Below, one piece after another: positions 46,170 to 57,300 of a DNA stretch of 64,000 nt. The position numbers were made by a program, and so were the translations under genes. Position 1 is the first letter of the stretch, and every line of letters starts with the position of its first letter. Origin of the DNA: Pseudomonas sp. GR 6-02 (GTDB lineage: Bacteria > Pseudomonadota > Gammaproteobacteria > Pseudomonadales > Pseudomonadaceae). The notes below the pieces were generated by a model. That model searched no databases and had not been told where the DNA came from. It saw only the letters and a program-made list of their open reading frames with translations. The stretch covers positions 3,605,001-3,669,000 of the forward strand of contig NZ_CP011567.1 of NCBI RefSeq assembly GCF_001655615.1. Direction: 5' to 3'.

Positions 46170-46640
46170 TCAGCCGCCGAAGGCGTCTTTTAGGAACCCC
46201 GGCGCAATGTAGCGCTGGTAATGCGCTTCCGAGAGCAGGAAAAATTCCCGATCAATGGCATCGCGCAATTCCGGCAGGTTCCAGTCGCGGAACTCCGGCA
46301 GCAGCACCATTCCGTAGGCTTCCAGATTATTGATGACCCGCGCGCCCCGGGCGATCAACTGATAAGCCCAGCAATACTCCGACTGATGCGGCACAAAGCG
46401 GATCTTGCGCTGTTCCAGCTGCATTCTCAGCAGCGCGGGATCGAAAATTTCTACCTTGGCAGCCATCACCTGCGACAACAGCTGCTCAAGCCGCAACCAC
46501 ACCGCGCGTTTTTCTTCCTCGTTGTAACCGTTCCAGTGGATCACTTCGTGATGGAAACGCTTGCAGCCACGGCACACCAAATCACCGTAAACAGTGGAGC
46601 AGAGGCCGACGCAGGGGGTCTTGATGGTCTGATTGGGCAT
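46170..46640 (-). CDS. DUF1289 family protein with N-terminal cysteine motif
   Basis: Protein of 156 residues. The first 35 form the DUF1289 cysteine motif (TPCVGLCSTVYGDLVCRGCK), probably an iron-sulfur or zinc site. The rest is a helical extension with no recognised domain. I used the ATG at 46640 (MPNQTIKTP). It lies in the same place relative to acnB as in P. aeruginosa. Function unknown. Confidence 0.88.
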   Translation of the reverse strand: MPNQTIKTPCVGLCSTVYGDLVCRGCKRFHHEVIHWNGYNEEEKRAVWLRLEQLLSQVMAAKVEIFDPALLRMQLEQRKIRFVPHQSEYCWAYQLIARGARVINNLEAYGMVLLPEFRDWNLPELRDAIDREFFLLSEAHYQRYIAPGFLKDAFGG

Positions 46641-46727
46641 AGGTAGACAAAACACGGGAAAGCAGAACAGGTCGGCATGTTAGCCCTTTGTCTAACATTC
46701 ATCACCCCTCAAAATTCGGGGGCTAAC

Positions 46728-46756
46728 TTACCTTTAAATTTTTTTTGCCGTAGAAT
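46728..46756 (+). promoter_or_regulatory. candidate sigma-70 promoter for acnB
   Basis: TTACCT at 46728-46733, 17 bases, then TAGAAT at 46751-46756, preceded by an AT-rich run. It would give a leader of about 285 bases. Inferred from hexamer match only. Confidence 0.35.
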
Positions 46757-46837
46757 CAGCCAGCCTTTTAAGGCGCCAATGTCCGTTAAGAAGCTGTTTT
46801 CAAAGCGTCACGAGCACAGTCGTTCCTTCAGAGCGGT

Positions 46838-46880
46838 GTTGGCGAAGGGTTTTTCCAGCGGGGAAAAGCCCAACGCCAAC
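46838..46880 (+). other. long imperfect hairpin in the acnB leader
   Basis: GTTGGCG at 46838 and CGCCAAC ending at 46880 pair, and the inner GGGTTTTTCC / GGAAAAGCCC also pair with one wobble; a two-base mismatch lies between. The apex is a few bases. It may act as an attenuator or RNA-stability element. Confidence 0.6.
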
Positions 46881-47049
46881 CCTCATCAGCTCCCCGTTCT
46901 GCAGGCGTAAAACTTTGAAAGCAGCTTCTGTAAGGAATTGCCGGTAATTCTGGCTAAGCGGCCCACAACGCCACGCAGCGCATGAGTACGGTAATTTCGG
47001 GATGAGCGTCCCGGACACCCATTTGGGACCACTGATGAGGGTAATAACT

Positions 47050-49659
47050 GTGCTTGAAGCCTACCGCAAACATATCGAAGAGCGCGCAGCACTGGGTATC
47101 GTTCCCCAGCCGCTTAACGCCGAACAAACTGCAGGCCTGGTCGAGCTGCTGAAGAATCCCCCGGCTGGCGAAGAAGCTTTCCTCGTTGACCTGATCACCA
47201 ATCGCGTTCCGCCAGGAGTGGACGAAGCCGCCTATGTAAAGGCCGGTTTCCTGTCTGCCCTCGCCAAGGGCGAAGCCAAATCCCCTCTGATCGACAAGAA
47301 GCGCGCTGTTGAACTGCTCGGCACCATGCAGGGCGGCTACAACATCGTGACCCTGGTAAACCTGCTGGACGACGCCGAACTGGCGCCAGTGGCTGCCGAA
47401 GAACTCAAGCACACCCTGCTGATGTTCGATGCCTTCCACGACGTGGCTGAAAAAGCCAAGAACGGCAACGTTCACGCCAAAGCCGTGCTGCAGTCCTGGG
47501 CTGACGGCGAGTGGTTCAAGAAGCGCCCGGTGCTGGCCGACAAGATCAGCCTGCGCGTCTTCAAGGTGACCGGCGAAACCAACACCGACGACCTGTCCCC
47601 TGCTCCAGACGCCTGGTCGCGTCCAGACATCCCGCTGCACGCCCTGGCCATGCTGAAAATGGCCCGTGACGGCATCGTTCCGGACGAGCAAGGCAAGACC
47701 GGCCCGATGAAGCAGATCGAAGAAATGCGCGGCCAGGGCTTCCCTATCGCCTACGTCGGTGACGTGGTCGGTACCGGTTCCTCGCGTAAATCCGCTACCA
47801 ACTCGGTACTGTGGTTCTTCGGCGACGACATTCCTTACGTGCCTAACAAGCGCGCTGGCGGTTTCTGCTTCGGCAGCAAAATCGCTCCGATCTTCTACAA
47901 CACCATGGAAGATGCCGGCGCACTGCCAATCGAGTTCGACGTTTCCAACATGAACATGGGCGATGTGATCGACCTGTACCCGCATGCTGGCAAAGTCACC
48001 AAGCACAACAGCGACGAAGTCCTGACCACCTTCGAAATGAAGACCCCGGTTCTGCTGGACGAAGTCCGCGCCGGCGGCCGTATTCCGCTGATCATCGGCC
48101 GTGGCCTGACCGAGAAGGCTCGCGCCGAACTGGGTCTGCCACCGTTCGACCTGTTCAAGAAGCCTGAAGCACCGGCCGAAAGCACCAAGGGCTTCACCCT
48201 GGCGCAGAAAATGGTCGGCAAGGCTTGCGGCCTGGCAGAAGGCAAAGGCGTTCGTCCTGGCACCTACTGCGAACCGAAGATGACCACCGTGGGTTCCCAG
48301 GACACCACCGGTCCAATGACCCGTGACGAACTGAAGGACCTGGCGTGCCTGGGCTTCTCCGCTGATCTGGTGATGCAGTCCTTCTGCCACACCGCGGCTT
48401 ATCCAAAGCCGATCGACGTGACCACCCACCACACCCTGCCTGACTTCATCATGACCCGCGGCGGCGTTTCCCTGCGTCCGGGCGACGGCATCATCCACTC
48501 GTGGCTGAACCGCATGCTGCTGCCAGACACCGTGGGTACCGGTGGCGACTCGCACACCCGTTTCCCGATGGGCATCTCGTTCCCGGCCGGTTCCGGTCTG
48601 GTCGCGTTCGCCGCAGCCACCGGCGTCATGCCGCTGGACATGCCGGAATCGATCCTGGTGCGCTTCAAAGGCAAAATGAAACCTGGCATCACCCTGCGTG
48701 ACCTGGTTCATGCCATTCCTTACTTCGCCATCCAGAATGGCTTGCTGACCGTCGAGAAGAAAGGCAAGAAAAACGCCTTCTCCGGCCGCATCCTGGAAAT
48801 CGAAGGCCTGGAAGGCCTGACGCTGGAACAGGCTTTCGAGCTGTCCGACGCATCGGCCGAACGTTCGGCTGCCGGTTGCACCATCAAGCTGTCGAAAGAG
48901 TCGATCACCGAGTACCTGCAGTCCAACATCACCCTGCTGCGCTGGATGATCGGCGAAGGCTACGGCGATGCACGTACCCTGGAGCGTCGCGCTCAAGCGA
49001 TGGAAGCCTGGATCGCCAACCCGCAACTGATGGAAGCCGATGCCGACGCCGAATACGCCGAAGTCATCGAAATCGATCTGGCGGACATCAATGAGCCTGT
49101 GCTCTGCGCACCGAACGATCCGGACGACGCCCGTCTGCTCTCCAGCGTTGCTGGCGAGAAGATCGACGAAGTGTTCATCGGTTCGTGCATGACCAACATC
49201 GGTCACTTCCGCGCTGCCGGCAAGTTGCTGGAACAGGTCAAAGGTCAGCTGCCAACCCGTCTGTGGCTGTCGCCGCCGACCAAAATGGACGCTCACCAGC
49301 TGACCGAAGAAGGCTACTACGGCATCTACGGCAAGGCCGGCGCACGCATGGAAATGCCGGGCTGCTCGCTGTGCATGGGTAACCAGGCACGTGTAGAGCC
49401 GAACTCCACCGTGGTGTCGACGTCGACCCGTAACTTCCCGAACCGTCTGGGTGACGGCGCGAACGTCTACCTGGCTTCGGCCGAGCTGGCGTCCGTTGCG
49501 TCCATCCTGGGTCGCCTGCCGACCGTCGAGGAGTACATGGAATACGCTGGCAAGATCGACAGCATGGCGGCCGACGTTTACCGCTACCTGTCCTTCGACC
49601 AGATCGCCGAGTTCCGTGAAGCTGCTGCGAACGCCAACATCCCGGTCGTTCAAGCCTAA
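47050..49659 (+). CDS. acnB: aconitate hydratase B
   Basis: TCA cycle enzyme interconverting citrate and isocitrate; 869 residues. AcnB has the swivel domain first, after an N-terminal HEAT-like domain ([15 protein letters not shown]). The 4Fe-4S ligands are the Cys in [10 protein letters not shown] and the pair in CSLCMGNQ near the C-terminus. I start at GTG 47050, with GAGGG before it, giving LEAYRKH as in known AcnB; an ATG at 47002 adds 16 residues. Loss of the cluster makes AcnB an RNA-binding regulator in E. coli. Confidence 0.96.
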   Translation: MLEAYRKHIEERAALGIVPQPLNAEQTAGLVELLKNPPAGEEAFLVDLITNRVPPGVDEAAYVKAGFLSALAKGEAKSPLIDKKRAVELLGTMQGGYNIVTLVNLLDDAELAPVAAEELKHTLLMFDAFHDVAEKAKNGNVHAKAVLQSWADGEWFKKRPVLADKISLRVFKVTGETNTDDLSPAPDAWSRPDIPLHALAMLKMARDGIVPDEQGKTGPMKQIEEMRGQGFPIAYVGDVVGTGSSRKSATNSVLWFFGDDIPYVPNKRAGGFCFGSKIAPIFYNTMEDAGALPIEFDVSNMNMGDVIDLYPHAGKVTKHNSDEVLTTFEMKTPVLLDEVRAGGRIPLIIGRGLTEKARAELGLPPFDLFKKPEAPAESTKGFTLAQKMVGKACGLAEGKGVRPGTYCEPKMTTVGSQDTTGPMTRDELKDLACLGFSADLVMQSFCHTAAYPKPIDVTTHHTLPDFIMTRGGVSLRPGDGIIHSWLNRMLLPDTVGTGGDSHTRFPMGISFPAGSGLVAFAAATGVMPLDMPESILVRFKGKMKPGITLRDLVHAIPYFAIQNGLLTVEKKGKKNAFSGRILEIEGLEGLTLEQAFELSDASAERSAAGCTIKLSKESITEYLQSNITLLRWMIGEGYGDARTLERRAQAMEAWIANPQLMEADADAEYAEVIEIDLADINEPVLCAPNDPDDARLLSSVAGEKIDEVFIGSCMTNIGHFRAAGKLLEQVKGQLPTRLWLSPPTKMDAHQLTEEGYYGIYGKAGARMEMPGCSLCMGNQARVEPNSTVVSTSTRNFPNRLGDGANVYLASAELASVASILGRLPTVEEYMEYAGKIDSMAADVYRYLSFDQIAEFREAAANANIPVVQA

Positions 49660-49673
49660 CGCTACAAAGCCAT

Positions 49674-49713
49674 AAAAAACGCCGCCCATCGTGAGATGAG
49701 CGGCGTTTTTTTA
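49674..49713 (+). terminator. rho-independent terminator after acnB
   Basis: Stem AAAAAACGCCGC / GCGGCGTTTTTT around CCATCGTGAGATGA, which itself can pair, with a T tract. It lies 14 bases past the acnB stop. Confidence 0.95.
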
Positions 49714-49806
49714 TGCCTGACGCCGATTACCCAGCTATCTTTGCCTGATGTCGGCACCAGGACGGCGTGCCACGAGGCCCCACGGGCCTTATCTCAAGGA
49801 GGAGTC

Positions 49807-50487
49807 ATGCGGGTCATCCTGATCGCCATCGGTTCGCCCGGTGACGTTTTCCCCTTCATTGGCCTGGCCAATGCGCTGAACCTGCGCGGTCATCGCGCGA
49901 CCTTGTGCAGCCTGCCGGCGTTCAAAGCCACCGCCGAACAGTACGGGCTGGAATTCGAGCCGTTAGGCCAGCAAACCTGCGACGACACGCCCCGCCCGCG
50001 AGACTCGAAAAGCGCTTTGGCAGAGCAGTGGAACGCAGTCTCGCACCTGCTCGAACCGACCTATGACTACATCGCAGCGCGGCGCCATGAGGATATCGTG
50101 GTGGTGGGCTCGTTTTGGGCGTTGGGCGCACGTGTGGCCCAGGAGACGTTCGGCATTGCCTACCTTTCGGTACAGATTTCACCGTTCTTGCGCGAGGTCC
50201 ATCGGCTGGCGCTGGACCAGCTCTGTGCGCCATCACTTAACGCCTTGCGCGCCAGAAAGGGCCTGAGCGGGACGGTTCAGCACGTTATGAGCCAATGGAT
50301 GCATTCGCCGGACGGCGTGATCAGCTTCTGCCCCGAGTGGTTCGCACCGCAGCAAGCTTCTGCGCCGGCCACGCTGTGCAAGGCCTGCGAAAAAGCCGTT
50401 GCGGCTATCGAGCATTGCCGCCAGCGAACCAAAGGTCGTCTGGCCGGGCATTCGAAGGGAGCGATCAACCGGGGCAGCTCCGATTGA
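49807..50487 (+). pseudogene. RhlB-like glycosyltransferase remnant with internal deletions
   Basis: Frame of 226 residues that starts like RhlB-type UDP-sugar transferases (MRVILIAIGSPGDVFPFIGL, then DIVVVGSFWALGARVA and QWMHSPDGVISF) and has a strong AAGGAGGAG. About 37 residues after SVQISPF appear missing relative to RhlB, and after WFAPQQASAPA it jumps to a C-terminal helix like RhlB's (ACEKAVAAIEHC). The entire nucleotide-sugar-binding domain, usually some 200 residues, is gone, yet the frame remains open. Activity as a transferase is unlikely. It could be a decaying gene or a shortened acceptor-binding protein. Family lengths are from memory. Confidence 0.65.
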
Positions 50488-50499
50488 TCGCCCGCTGTT

Positions 50500-51780
50500 T
50501 CAGGCGCTGAGCGAGTAGATCAACGCCGAAATGGCCACCAGGCCCACCAGCGTCACGAAGACGTTGGAGGCTTGGCCACGGTAACGCGCCATCGCCGGTA
50601 CTTTGCGGATCGCGTACATCGGCATCAGGAACAGAATCGCCGCGATGACCGGGCCACCGAGGGTTTCGATCATGCCGAGAATGCTCGGGTTCAGGGTCGC
50701 GACGACCCAGCAGACCACCAGCATGAACGCTGCGGTCATGCGGTCCAGGGTCTTCGGCGCCGGGCGTTTGCCGCTCTTGACGATCAAGCCCTTCAAGCCT
50801 TCGCTTGCGCCGATGTAGTGGCCCAGGAATGACTTGGAAATGGCCACGAAGGCAATCAACGGCGCCGCGAAGGCGATGGTCGGGTTGCTGAAGTGGTTGG
50901 CCAGGTACGACAGGATCGACAGGTTCTGTGCCTTGGCTTCCGCCAGTTGCGCCGGCGACAGGGTCAACACGCAGCTGAAGACGAAGAACAGCACCATCAC
51001 CACCATCAAGAGGTGGGCGCGGGACAGGATCTGCGAACTGCGCTCTTGGGCATGCGTGCCGTAGCGACGTTTCTGGTCCACCGCGAACGCCGAAATGATC
51101 GGCGAATGGTTGAACGAGAACACCATCACCGGAATCGCCAGCCACAGGGTGTGCAGCAGCGCCGACGACTCAGGCAGCGTGGACGCGGTGCTGAGGATGC
51201 CGCCATTCCAGTGAGGAATCAGGAACACCGCCAGGAACAGCAGCGCGACGATGAACGGATACACCATCAGGCTCATGGCCTTGACGATCACCTGCTCACC
51301 GCAACGCACCACCGCCAGCAGGCCGAGAATCAGCACGAACGACAGCACGGCGCGCGGTGGCGGCATGATGTGCAGCTGATGTTCGAGGAAACTGCCCACG
51401 GTGTTGGTCAGGGCCACGCTGTAGATCAGCAGGATCGGGAAGATCGCGAAGAAATACAACAAGGTGATCAGCGCACCGGCCTTAATGCCGAAATGTTCTT
51501 CCACCACTTCGGTGATGTCTGCACCTTCACGACCGGACAGCACAAAGCGGGTCAGGCCACGGTGCGCGTAAAACGTCATGGGGAACGCCAGCAATGCCAG
51601 GATCAGCAACGGCCAAAAGCCGCCCAGCCCCGCGTTGATGGGTAAAAACAGGGTACCGGCCCCGATTGCCGTGCCAAACAGGCCCAGCATCCAGGTGGTG
51701 TCATGGCGATTCCAGCTTTCGAGGCTCGCTGGTGTCGCCGCTACATAGCGTTCGTCGACGCTATTGGCCTGATCATTCAT
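50500..51780 (-). CDS. amino acid permease, SdaC-like (HAAAP/STP family)
   Basis: Inner-membrane transporter of 426 residues with about 11 hydrophobic helices. It begins with a polar tail, then WMLGLFGTAIGAGTLFLPIN, the conserved first helix of the serine/threonine permease group, and has FSFNHSPIISAFA in the middle. It probably carries serine or another small neutral amino acid with a proton. I used the ATG at 51780 (MNDQANSVDE); the upstream extension is not conserved. Convergent with the glycosyltransferase remnant. Confidence 0.87.
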   Translation of the reverse strand: MNDQANSVDERYVAATPASLESWNRHDTTWMLGLFGTAIGAGTLFLPINAGLGGFWPLLILALLAFPMTFYAHRGLTRFVLSGREGADITEVVEEHFGIKAGALITLLYFFAIFPILLIYSVALTNTVGSFLEHQLHIMPPPRAVLSFVLILGLLAVVRCGEQVIVKAMSLMVYPFIVALLFLAVFLIPHWNGGILSTASTLPESSALLHTLWLAIPVMVFSFNHSPIISAFAVDQKRRYGTHAQERSSQILSRAHLLMVVMVLFFVFSCVLTLSPAQLAEAKAQNLSILSYLANHFSNPTIAFAAPLIAFVAISKSFLGHYIGASEGLKGLIVKSGKRPAPKTLDRMTAAFMLVVCWVVATLNPSILGMIETLGGPVIAAILFLMPMYAIRKVPAMARYRGQASNVFVTLVGLVAISALIYSLSA

Positions 51781-52300
51781 CCGGTCGGATCTCCGCTTTC
51801 CGGTCACTTGCCACTCGGTCAGGACGCGTCGGAAAAAACCGACAGACATGCTCCGGCCGAAACAGGGGCGGGATTCTCCGCGATAAACGAGCAGAAGCAA
51901 AGGCTTAGCTGAGCAATGGTTGTGCGGAGCAGATCAAAGGCCTGTCGCTTTTAGAAAAATAATTGTCGGCAGCGGGTATGCGATGTGTCGTTTTCTGACA
52001 CGCTTCAGTAAACCCTAATGTACGGTGTGCCTGACGAACCGCAGCGCCTGACTTTACGACTGCTGCGCAGCCGAACGCAGGCTCGACAGCTGCTGCGGCA
52101 ATTTCATCGCGGACAAATCCTCTCCACCTGCCGCGCACTGATCTAGTGTTGTAACTAAGAAGCTCGCCGGTATCGCCAACGCCTGCACAGGTGCTTGCCA
52201 ACCAATAGCCTATGATCTCGGGCCATTGCCAATCTGCTCTGGAGTCAGCAATCTGACGCGACGTTCGAGCCCCACACTCCGCTGCCCACAGGAGCCCAGC
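51781..52300. other. intergenic region, no gene seen
   Basis: The 520 bases between the permease and the dehydrogenase hold the divergent promoters of both and a REP-like element at 52058. Open frames on both strands here lack ribosome-binding sites and protein-like composition, so I call none. Confidence 0.6.
52058..52098. repeat. REP-like element
   Basis: GACTGCTGCGCAGCCGAACG followed by CAGGCTCGACAGCTGCTGC. It mixes the inner part of the GTGGCGAG-type REPIN (GACTGCTGCGCAG) with the CAGCTGCTGC arm of the second family. Probably a degenerate copy. Confidence 0.55.
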
Positions 52301-53272
52301 ATGACCGCAACCGTTCTGGTACTGGTTGAAACCATCAATGAATACCTGCCGATTCTCGAACATCAGGGGTTTCATTTGATCCTGGCCCCAACCCCGGCCG
52401 AGCGCGCTGCCGCCATTGCCCGGCAGGGCAGCCAGATCGATGCGGTGCTGACGCGTGGCCCGTTAGGTCTGTATGCCAATGAAATCGCCGCCCTGCCCAA
52501 CCTCAAGATCATCTGCGTGATCGGCGCCGGTTACGAACACGTTGACCTGCAGGCCGCCGTCAACCGGGGCATCACTGTCACCAACGGCGCCGGCGTCAAT
52601 GCCTCCTCCGTTGCCGATCACGCCATGGCGTTGCTGCTGGCACTGGTTCGTGACATCCCTCGGGCAGATGCTGCCGTCCGTCGGGGCGAGTGGCCGAAGA
52701 TCATGCGTCCTTCGCTGGCCGGCAAACACATAGGCATCCTCGGCCTCGGTGCCGTTGGCCTCGCTATCGCCAAACGTGCCGCCAACGGCTTCGATATGAG
52801 AGTGAGTTACCACAACCGCCAGCATCGCAGCGATGTGCCGTACAGCTATTGCTCGACGCCTACCGAGCTGGCACGCCAATCAGACTTTCTGATAGTTGCC
52901 ACCCCGGGCGGGATCGGCACCCAACACCTGATCAACCGGCAAGTGCTCGACGCCCTGGGGCCCAACGGATTCCTCGTCAACATCGCCCGAGCCAGCGTGG
53001 TCGTCACGGCGGACCTGATCACCGCGCTCGAACAGCGGCGGATCGCCGGTGCCGCGCTGGATGTCTTCGACCACGAACCCCAGGTACCGGACGCCCTCAA
53101 GGGGTTGGCCAACGTGATTCTGACTCCGCATGTCGCCGGATTGTCCCCGGAGGCCACCCAAGGCACCGTCGAACTGGCCGGCAAAAACCTGACGGCGTTT
53201 TTTTCCGGTCAACCGGTACTGACGCCCATTGCGTTACCGCCACCGTCGACAACCACCCGGCTCAATCACTAA
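52301..53272 (+). CDS. D-2-hydroxyacid dehydrogenase
   Basis: NAD(P)-dependent dehydrogenase of 323 residues reducing 2-oxoacids such as glyoxylate or hydroxypyruvate. The Rossmann motif GILGLGAVGLAIA is at about 145, and the catalytic Arg (NIARASVV), Glu (FDHEP) and His (LTPHVAG) are in place. The Ala-Ser in the Arg motif replaces the usual Gly-Ser. AGGAG precedes the ATG. It overlaps the end of tssA by four bases in convergent orientation, so its promoter is not that of the secretion locus. Confidence 0.92.
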   Translation: MTATVLVLVETINEYLPILEHQGFHLILAPTPAERAAAIARQGSQIDAVLTRGPLGLYANEIAALPNLKIICVIGAGYEHVDLQAAVNRGITVTNGAGVNASSVADHAMALLLALVRDIPRADAAVRRGEWPKIMRPSLAGKHIGILGLGAVGLAIAKRAANGFDMRVSYHNRQHRSDVPYSYCSTPTELARQSDFLIVATPGGIGTQHLINRQVLDALGPNGFLVNIARASVVVTADLITALEQRRIAGAALDVFDHEPQVPDALKGLANVILTPHVAGLSPEATQGTVELAGKNLTAFFSGQPVLTPIALPPPSTTTRLNH

Positions 53273-54366
53273 AGAACGCCCAACAGTGTCCAGAGTCGTC
53301 GGGATTCGGCATCGGCGCTGATCAGTTCGCCCAGCAGCTCGCTCAGGGGCTTGTTGCCCCACTCCACACCCCGCTTGATCAGATAGGGCACCGGGCTGTG
53401 GGGTTCGGTGCGCGCCAGGTACTCGGCGATCAGCAGCAATTGCCGGTACGCCTCTTCACGATTCGCCGGTTCGCTGAACACCTGGGGCACTGCAAGGACT
53501 TCAGGCGCGGCGGTCGGGCTGGGGCTCGATGCAGCCACCACTGGCGTTTCGACCGGAGGCGCCGGGGTCGGTTTTCGTGGATGCATGGCGATAAACTCCT
53601 GAACCAGGGTCAACAACGCGTCGATCACGTCCTGCAGCGCCTTGAAGCCTGGGGCCTGATTCCCGAGAAAAGCGTCGCTCCACACCTCCAGGCGCTGCAA
53701 GTGCTGCTGACTGAGCAGCAGGCTGCCCTGGCTGCGCAACCAGAATGACAACGGTGTGGCACGAATCTGTTCGGTGATTTTTTTCTGTTCGTTGCGCGCG
53801 TTCTCGGCCGAGGTCTTGGCCGCTTTACTGTCGCTGCCCTGCACCTGTTGCAACTGCAACCGGCGCCAGGCGTCCAGACAGAAACCGTCGAATTCGTGGT
53901 TGTGCGGTTCGAACAACGGCACTCGGGTCAGCAACACTTCAGCGTAGCGTCGAGCCAACCATTCCAGCGGTATCACTCGCCACGACAGGTCGCCATCCTC
54001 AGCCTGTGGGTGCAGGTGTTCGGGATAGCGTTCGCACAACCCGGCCACCAGCGCCAGGCTGCCCGGCAACCCATCGAGCCCGTCCTGATGCAGCCAGGCC
54101 TCCCCCAGCCAGGCGCTGAGCATCAAATCCTTGCTGCGCTCGAGCAGCAGGCTCGTGGCCAGTTTTTCCAGCTCCGGCCACTGGGCGCGCTTGATCGACG
54201 ACTGCCACACCCCTGTCGGCAAACTGGTGTCATCCTCGCGGCGCAGTTCGCGCAACCGGTCGAACTCGGGTTCATAACGCAAATCCTGACCACAAGGCGC
54301 CTCCTTGCTGATCGGTTCGAGCAGTTGCGTAATCAGTTCCGGCAACGGTGTTGATGGTTGATTCAC
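53269..54366 (-). CDS. tssA: type VI secretion protein TssA
   Basis: Baseplate/sheath priming protein of 365 residues. The ImpA N-terminal domain is at about 10-130 (ISKEAPCGQDLRYEPEFDRL). A Pro/Ala-rich linker at about 265-305 precedes a short helical C-terminal region with EAYRQLLLIAEYLARTEPHS PVPYLI, the typical end of short TssA. Last gene of the leftward arm; its ATG overlaps the tssM stop. Confidence 0.93.
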   Translation of the reverse strand: MNQPSTPLPELITQLLEPISKEAPCGQDLRYEPEFDRLRELRREDDTSLPTGVWQSSIKRAQWPELEKLATSLLLERSKDLMLSAWLGEAWLHQDGLDGLPGSLALVAGLCERYPEHLHPQAEDGDLSWRVIPLEWLARRYAEVLLTRVPLFEPHNHEFDGFCLDAWRRLQLQQVQGSDSKAAKTSAENARNEQKKITEQIRATPLSFWLRSQGSLLLSQQHLQRLEVWSDAFLGNQAPGFKALQDVIDALLTLVQEFIAMHPRKPTPAPPVETPVVAASSPSPTAAPEVLAVPQVFSEPANREEAYRQLLLIAEYLARTEPHSPVPYLIKRGVEWGNKPLSELLGELISADAESRRLWTLLGVL

Positions 54367-57300
54367 AGGCCCTCCTCCTCATGGGATTCAATCGCCGCGG
54401 TCGAGCGCGTCACCAGGAACGGTGAACGCGGAGCCCGGGTCGGCAAGGGCTGAATGGACAACGGCAATTTCGAGCCCTGGGTCATCAACGACAGGCGCAC
54501 AAACATCAGGGTTTGCTCCGCTGCGCTGGCCTGCGTGGTCACGGGCAGGCGCAAGGTCAACGGAAAATCCGTGTAGTCCAGGTTCGGCTGGCGCTGCACC
54601 GACACGTGCGAACGCATCAAGCGCAACAGCGACCATGGACCGCTGTACTCCCAACCCGCTTCCAGATCACGCACCACCAGGCTCGGCTGTAACGGATCGT
54701 TGGCCGGACGCTGATAGCCATTTCTGGCCCAACGCAAGGTCAGCCGGACTGGTTGGCCGACCATCCAGCGCAGGTTCTGCTGAGCCTCGCCGGGATAGCT
54801 GATTTGTTGATTCCCGGCATTCAAGCCCCAGGCAATCACCTGGTCGGCACCGCGCTCTTCCTCCCGATCGGTGCGCCAGCGCACATCCATCTCCACCCCC
54901 AGCACGCCGCTCTTGTCGCGCACGAACATCGGCCCCAGCCAGGTGCTGGCTTGCTTCAGACGATTGAGAAAGTCCTCGGCGGCCAGGCGTTCCGGGGTCT
55001 GGCTCAGAGCCAATCCGGCCTGCGCCACCGGCAAACGCTTGTCGATCAGCTCCAGCAAATGCTGGACCCGGGCCGGGTCGGCGTCGCTGGCCTGCAAGCC
55101 ATTGGCAAACGGAAAGCGCTCTGCCAGGTACTGGTTGAAATAATTGGCCAACTCATTCCAGGCCGCCGCAGCCTGCTGCTGTTGCAGGAACTGGCAGCGT
55201 TGCATGGCGGTTTGTTGCAGATCCACGGCGCGCAATGCCAACGTTCCGCGCCCACCGGACAGGTTGGCGGTTTGCAGGATCTGGCCACAGGACGCGACGT
55301 CCATTTCGATGAAGTCGCGGCTCACCAACTGCTCGATCTGCGCTGGCGAACTGGCGGGGTTCTGTTCTTTGTATTTGAGCAGTTCATCGTTGAGCGCACT
55401 GAACTGCGTCACCCGTTCGTAATCCAGCGCCGAGAGGTTCTGTTGCTGGACTTTCAGCCATTCCAGCGCCGAAGTGCGGCGTTCGGTGATGCCGAGCATG
55501 GTATTGAACTGCTGCTTGAGGCTCAGTTTCAGATCCTGAACGTCATTGGCGCCATACAGTTGCAGGCCGAAGTTTTTCGAGCCGTCCCACTGGCTGATTT
55601 CGGTGCGCCCGCTGAACAGCGGCTGGGCGACGATTTCATCGAGGCCACTGACGATGTCGGCCAGGGCGCGGCGGTTCAAAGCGGTTTGCAAACGCGTGGC
55701 CAGATCGCTGCGGCGCACTTCGACAAAAGCCTTTTGCAAGGCAATCGCCTGAGAGGCCTGCACATTGAAGACACCACTTTGGACCTGCGCATTGTGCTCG
55801 CGCAGGCTCGACAACATGGCCTTGACCACCGCGCCTTCGGCCGCTTGCAGCAACGCGCCGCGATACGCCGGGGGGATGCGCGGCAGCTCTTCGGCGGCAT
55901 AACTCTTGTAACTGGCGAAGTAGTTCAGCGCACTGTCGAGGTCGTCGCCATCAACACCGCGCCCCTGTCCATCCGGGACGTCGGACTGATCCGCCTGCAA
56001 GGCGATGGCGACGAAATCACGCTTGAACAGTGCCTGCACCGCGTTGTTCAACTGCACCACATGCTCCTGCAAGACCAGTTGCCCGCTGCCTTGCTGAATC
56101 AGCAAATTGTCCCTGGCCCCGGCCTGGGTGATCCACTGGTCACGAAAGCTCTGCTGCAACTTCGACGCCTGTTGATCCAGTTGCTGTTCGACCTGCGGAC
56201 CAAGCAATGTGCTTTGGCGCACCTTGTCCATCATCGCCCGGTAACCGGGCACCAGATCCTGTCCCTTGCCCCGGCTCCACGCCGAGTTGGTCAAGCCGAC
56301 CAGCGCTTGCAGGTCGTCGATCAACGCCCGCAGATCTTCCAGCTCGGTGAGGGAATTGCCGCTGCCGACCTCTAGCCGCTCCAGGTGCAAACGTAGATAG
56401 CCGGCCTGACGGACAAAGTTGTCAGCGAGAAAATACTGGTCCAGCCAGCGCTCCATGAGCCCGAGGAAGTTCTCCTCGATCTGCGCGCGCTCGACGGTCA
56501 GGTCAAGTGGTTTCAACTCACTGTTGTCGACATCCAGCAGCGCCCGGTTGTAAAAACCGGCGCGGTGCAACGTGCCAGCGTTGAGGTTCAGCGACAGGGC
56601 GTTGTTGCTCAGCAACACCAGGTCTTCGAGCGGCGCCTTGGTGTTGTTCAGCGCCTGACTGAACCACTGGTTCTGCTGCTCCAGACTCACCGCACGCTCG
56701 ACCAGCTCCGTGGCCTTGACGTAGTTTTGCCATTGGGCCGGGTCTTCGCTTTCGACGTTGCCCCGTCGTTCGGTGTTGCGAATGGTCTTGAGTTGCGCCA
56801 GATCCGCGCTCAACAGATCGCGCAGCGGCAACAACAAGTGACTTTGTGCGGTCAGGCGCAATTCGTTCTCCAACTGCGCATCCAGCGAGGAGAACCAGGA
56901 GGTCGGAAACACCACCGAGGTGAAGCGCCAGCGCTGCGCCTTCTCCAGCACCCGCCAGAAACCCTGGACGTTGCGCCGGGTCGCCTCCAGCCGATGAGAT
57001 TCATCCGTGACCGCCACGTAATTTTTCTGCGCCCCTTGCATCAGGCGCGACAACTCATGGGCATCCTTTTCCGAGTCCTGCCACACCCACAGCATGCCAG
57101 CGCCCCAGAGCAGCGCGACCACCAGCGCCACCCCACCGGTCACGCGCTGCCAGCGCTGACGCAGGCGTAACAGACGCGGCACCACCTGAGCCAGACCGCG
57201 CTCGGCGACCACCCGCCGCTGCCACAGTTGCCGGGCGAAAGCGCTCTGCTGCAAGCCGATGTCGTAGGCCGAAAACCCGTCGGCGCTGTCATCCGAGGGC

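Larger units (their letters stand above)
46641..47049 (+). other. intergenic region before acnB, no gene seen
   Basis: This 409-base stretch separates the divergent DUF1289 and acnB genes. It starts AT-rich, with a candidate promoter, then holds a long imperfect hairpin and a region of ordinary composition up to the acnB ribosome-binding site. A 77-codon frame at 46677 was judged non-coding. The long leader suggests post-transcriptional control of aconitase. Confidence 0.6.

Noticed and set aside
46677..46910. 77-codon frame upstream of acnB
   Set aside because: It has no ribosome-binding site, starts within AT-rich promoter-like sequence and runs through the hairpin; protein composition is not convincing.
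46954..49689. 911-codon open frame antisense to acnB
   Set aside because: It is a mirror of a highly expressed GC-rich gene; its translation is compositionally odd and acnB is unmistakable on the other strand.
51905..52375. 156-codon leftward frame between the permease and dehydrogenase
   Set aside because: It includes a REP-like element and overlaps the real dehydrogenase start; no family resemblance.
54753..56375. 540-codon frame antisense to tssM
   Set aside because: Mirror frame of the long tssM gene, with no recognisable motif or ribosome-binding site.
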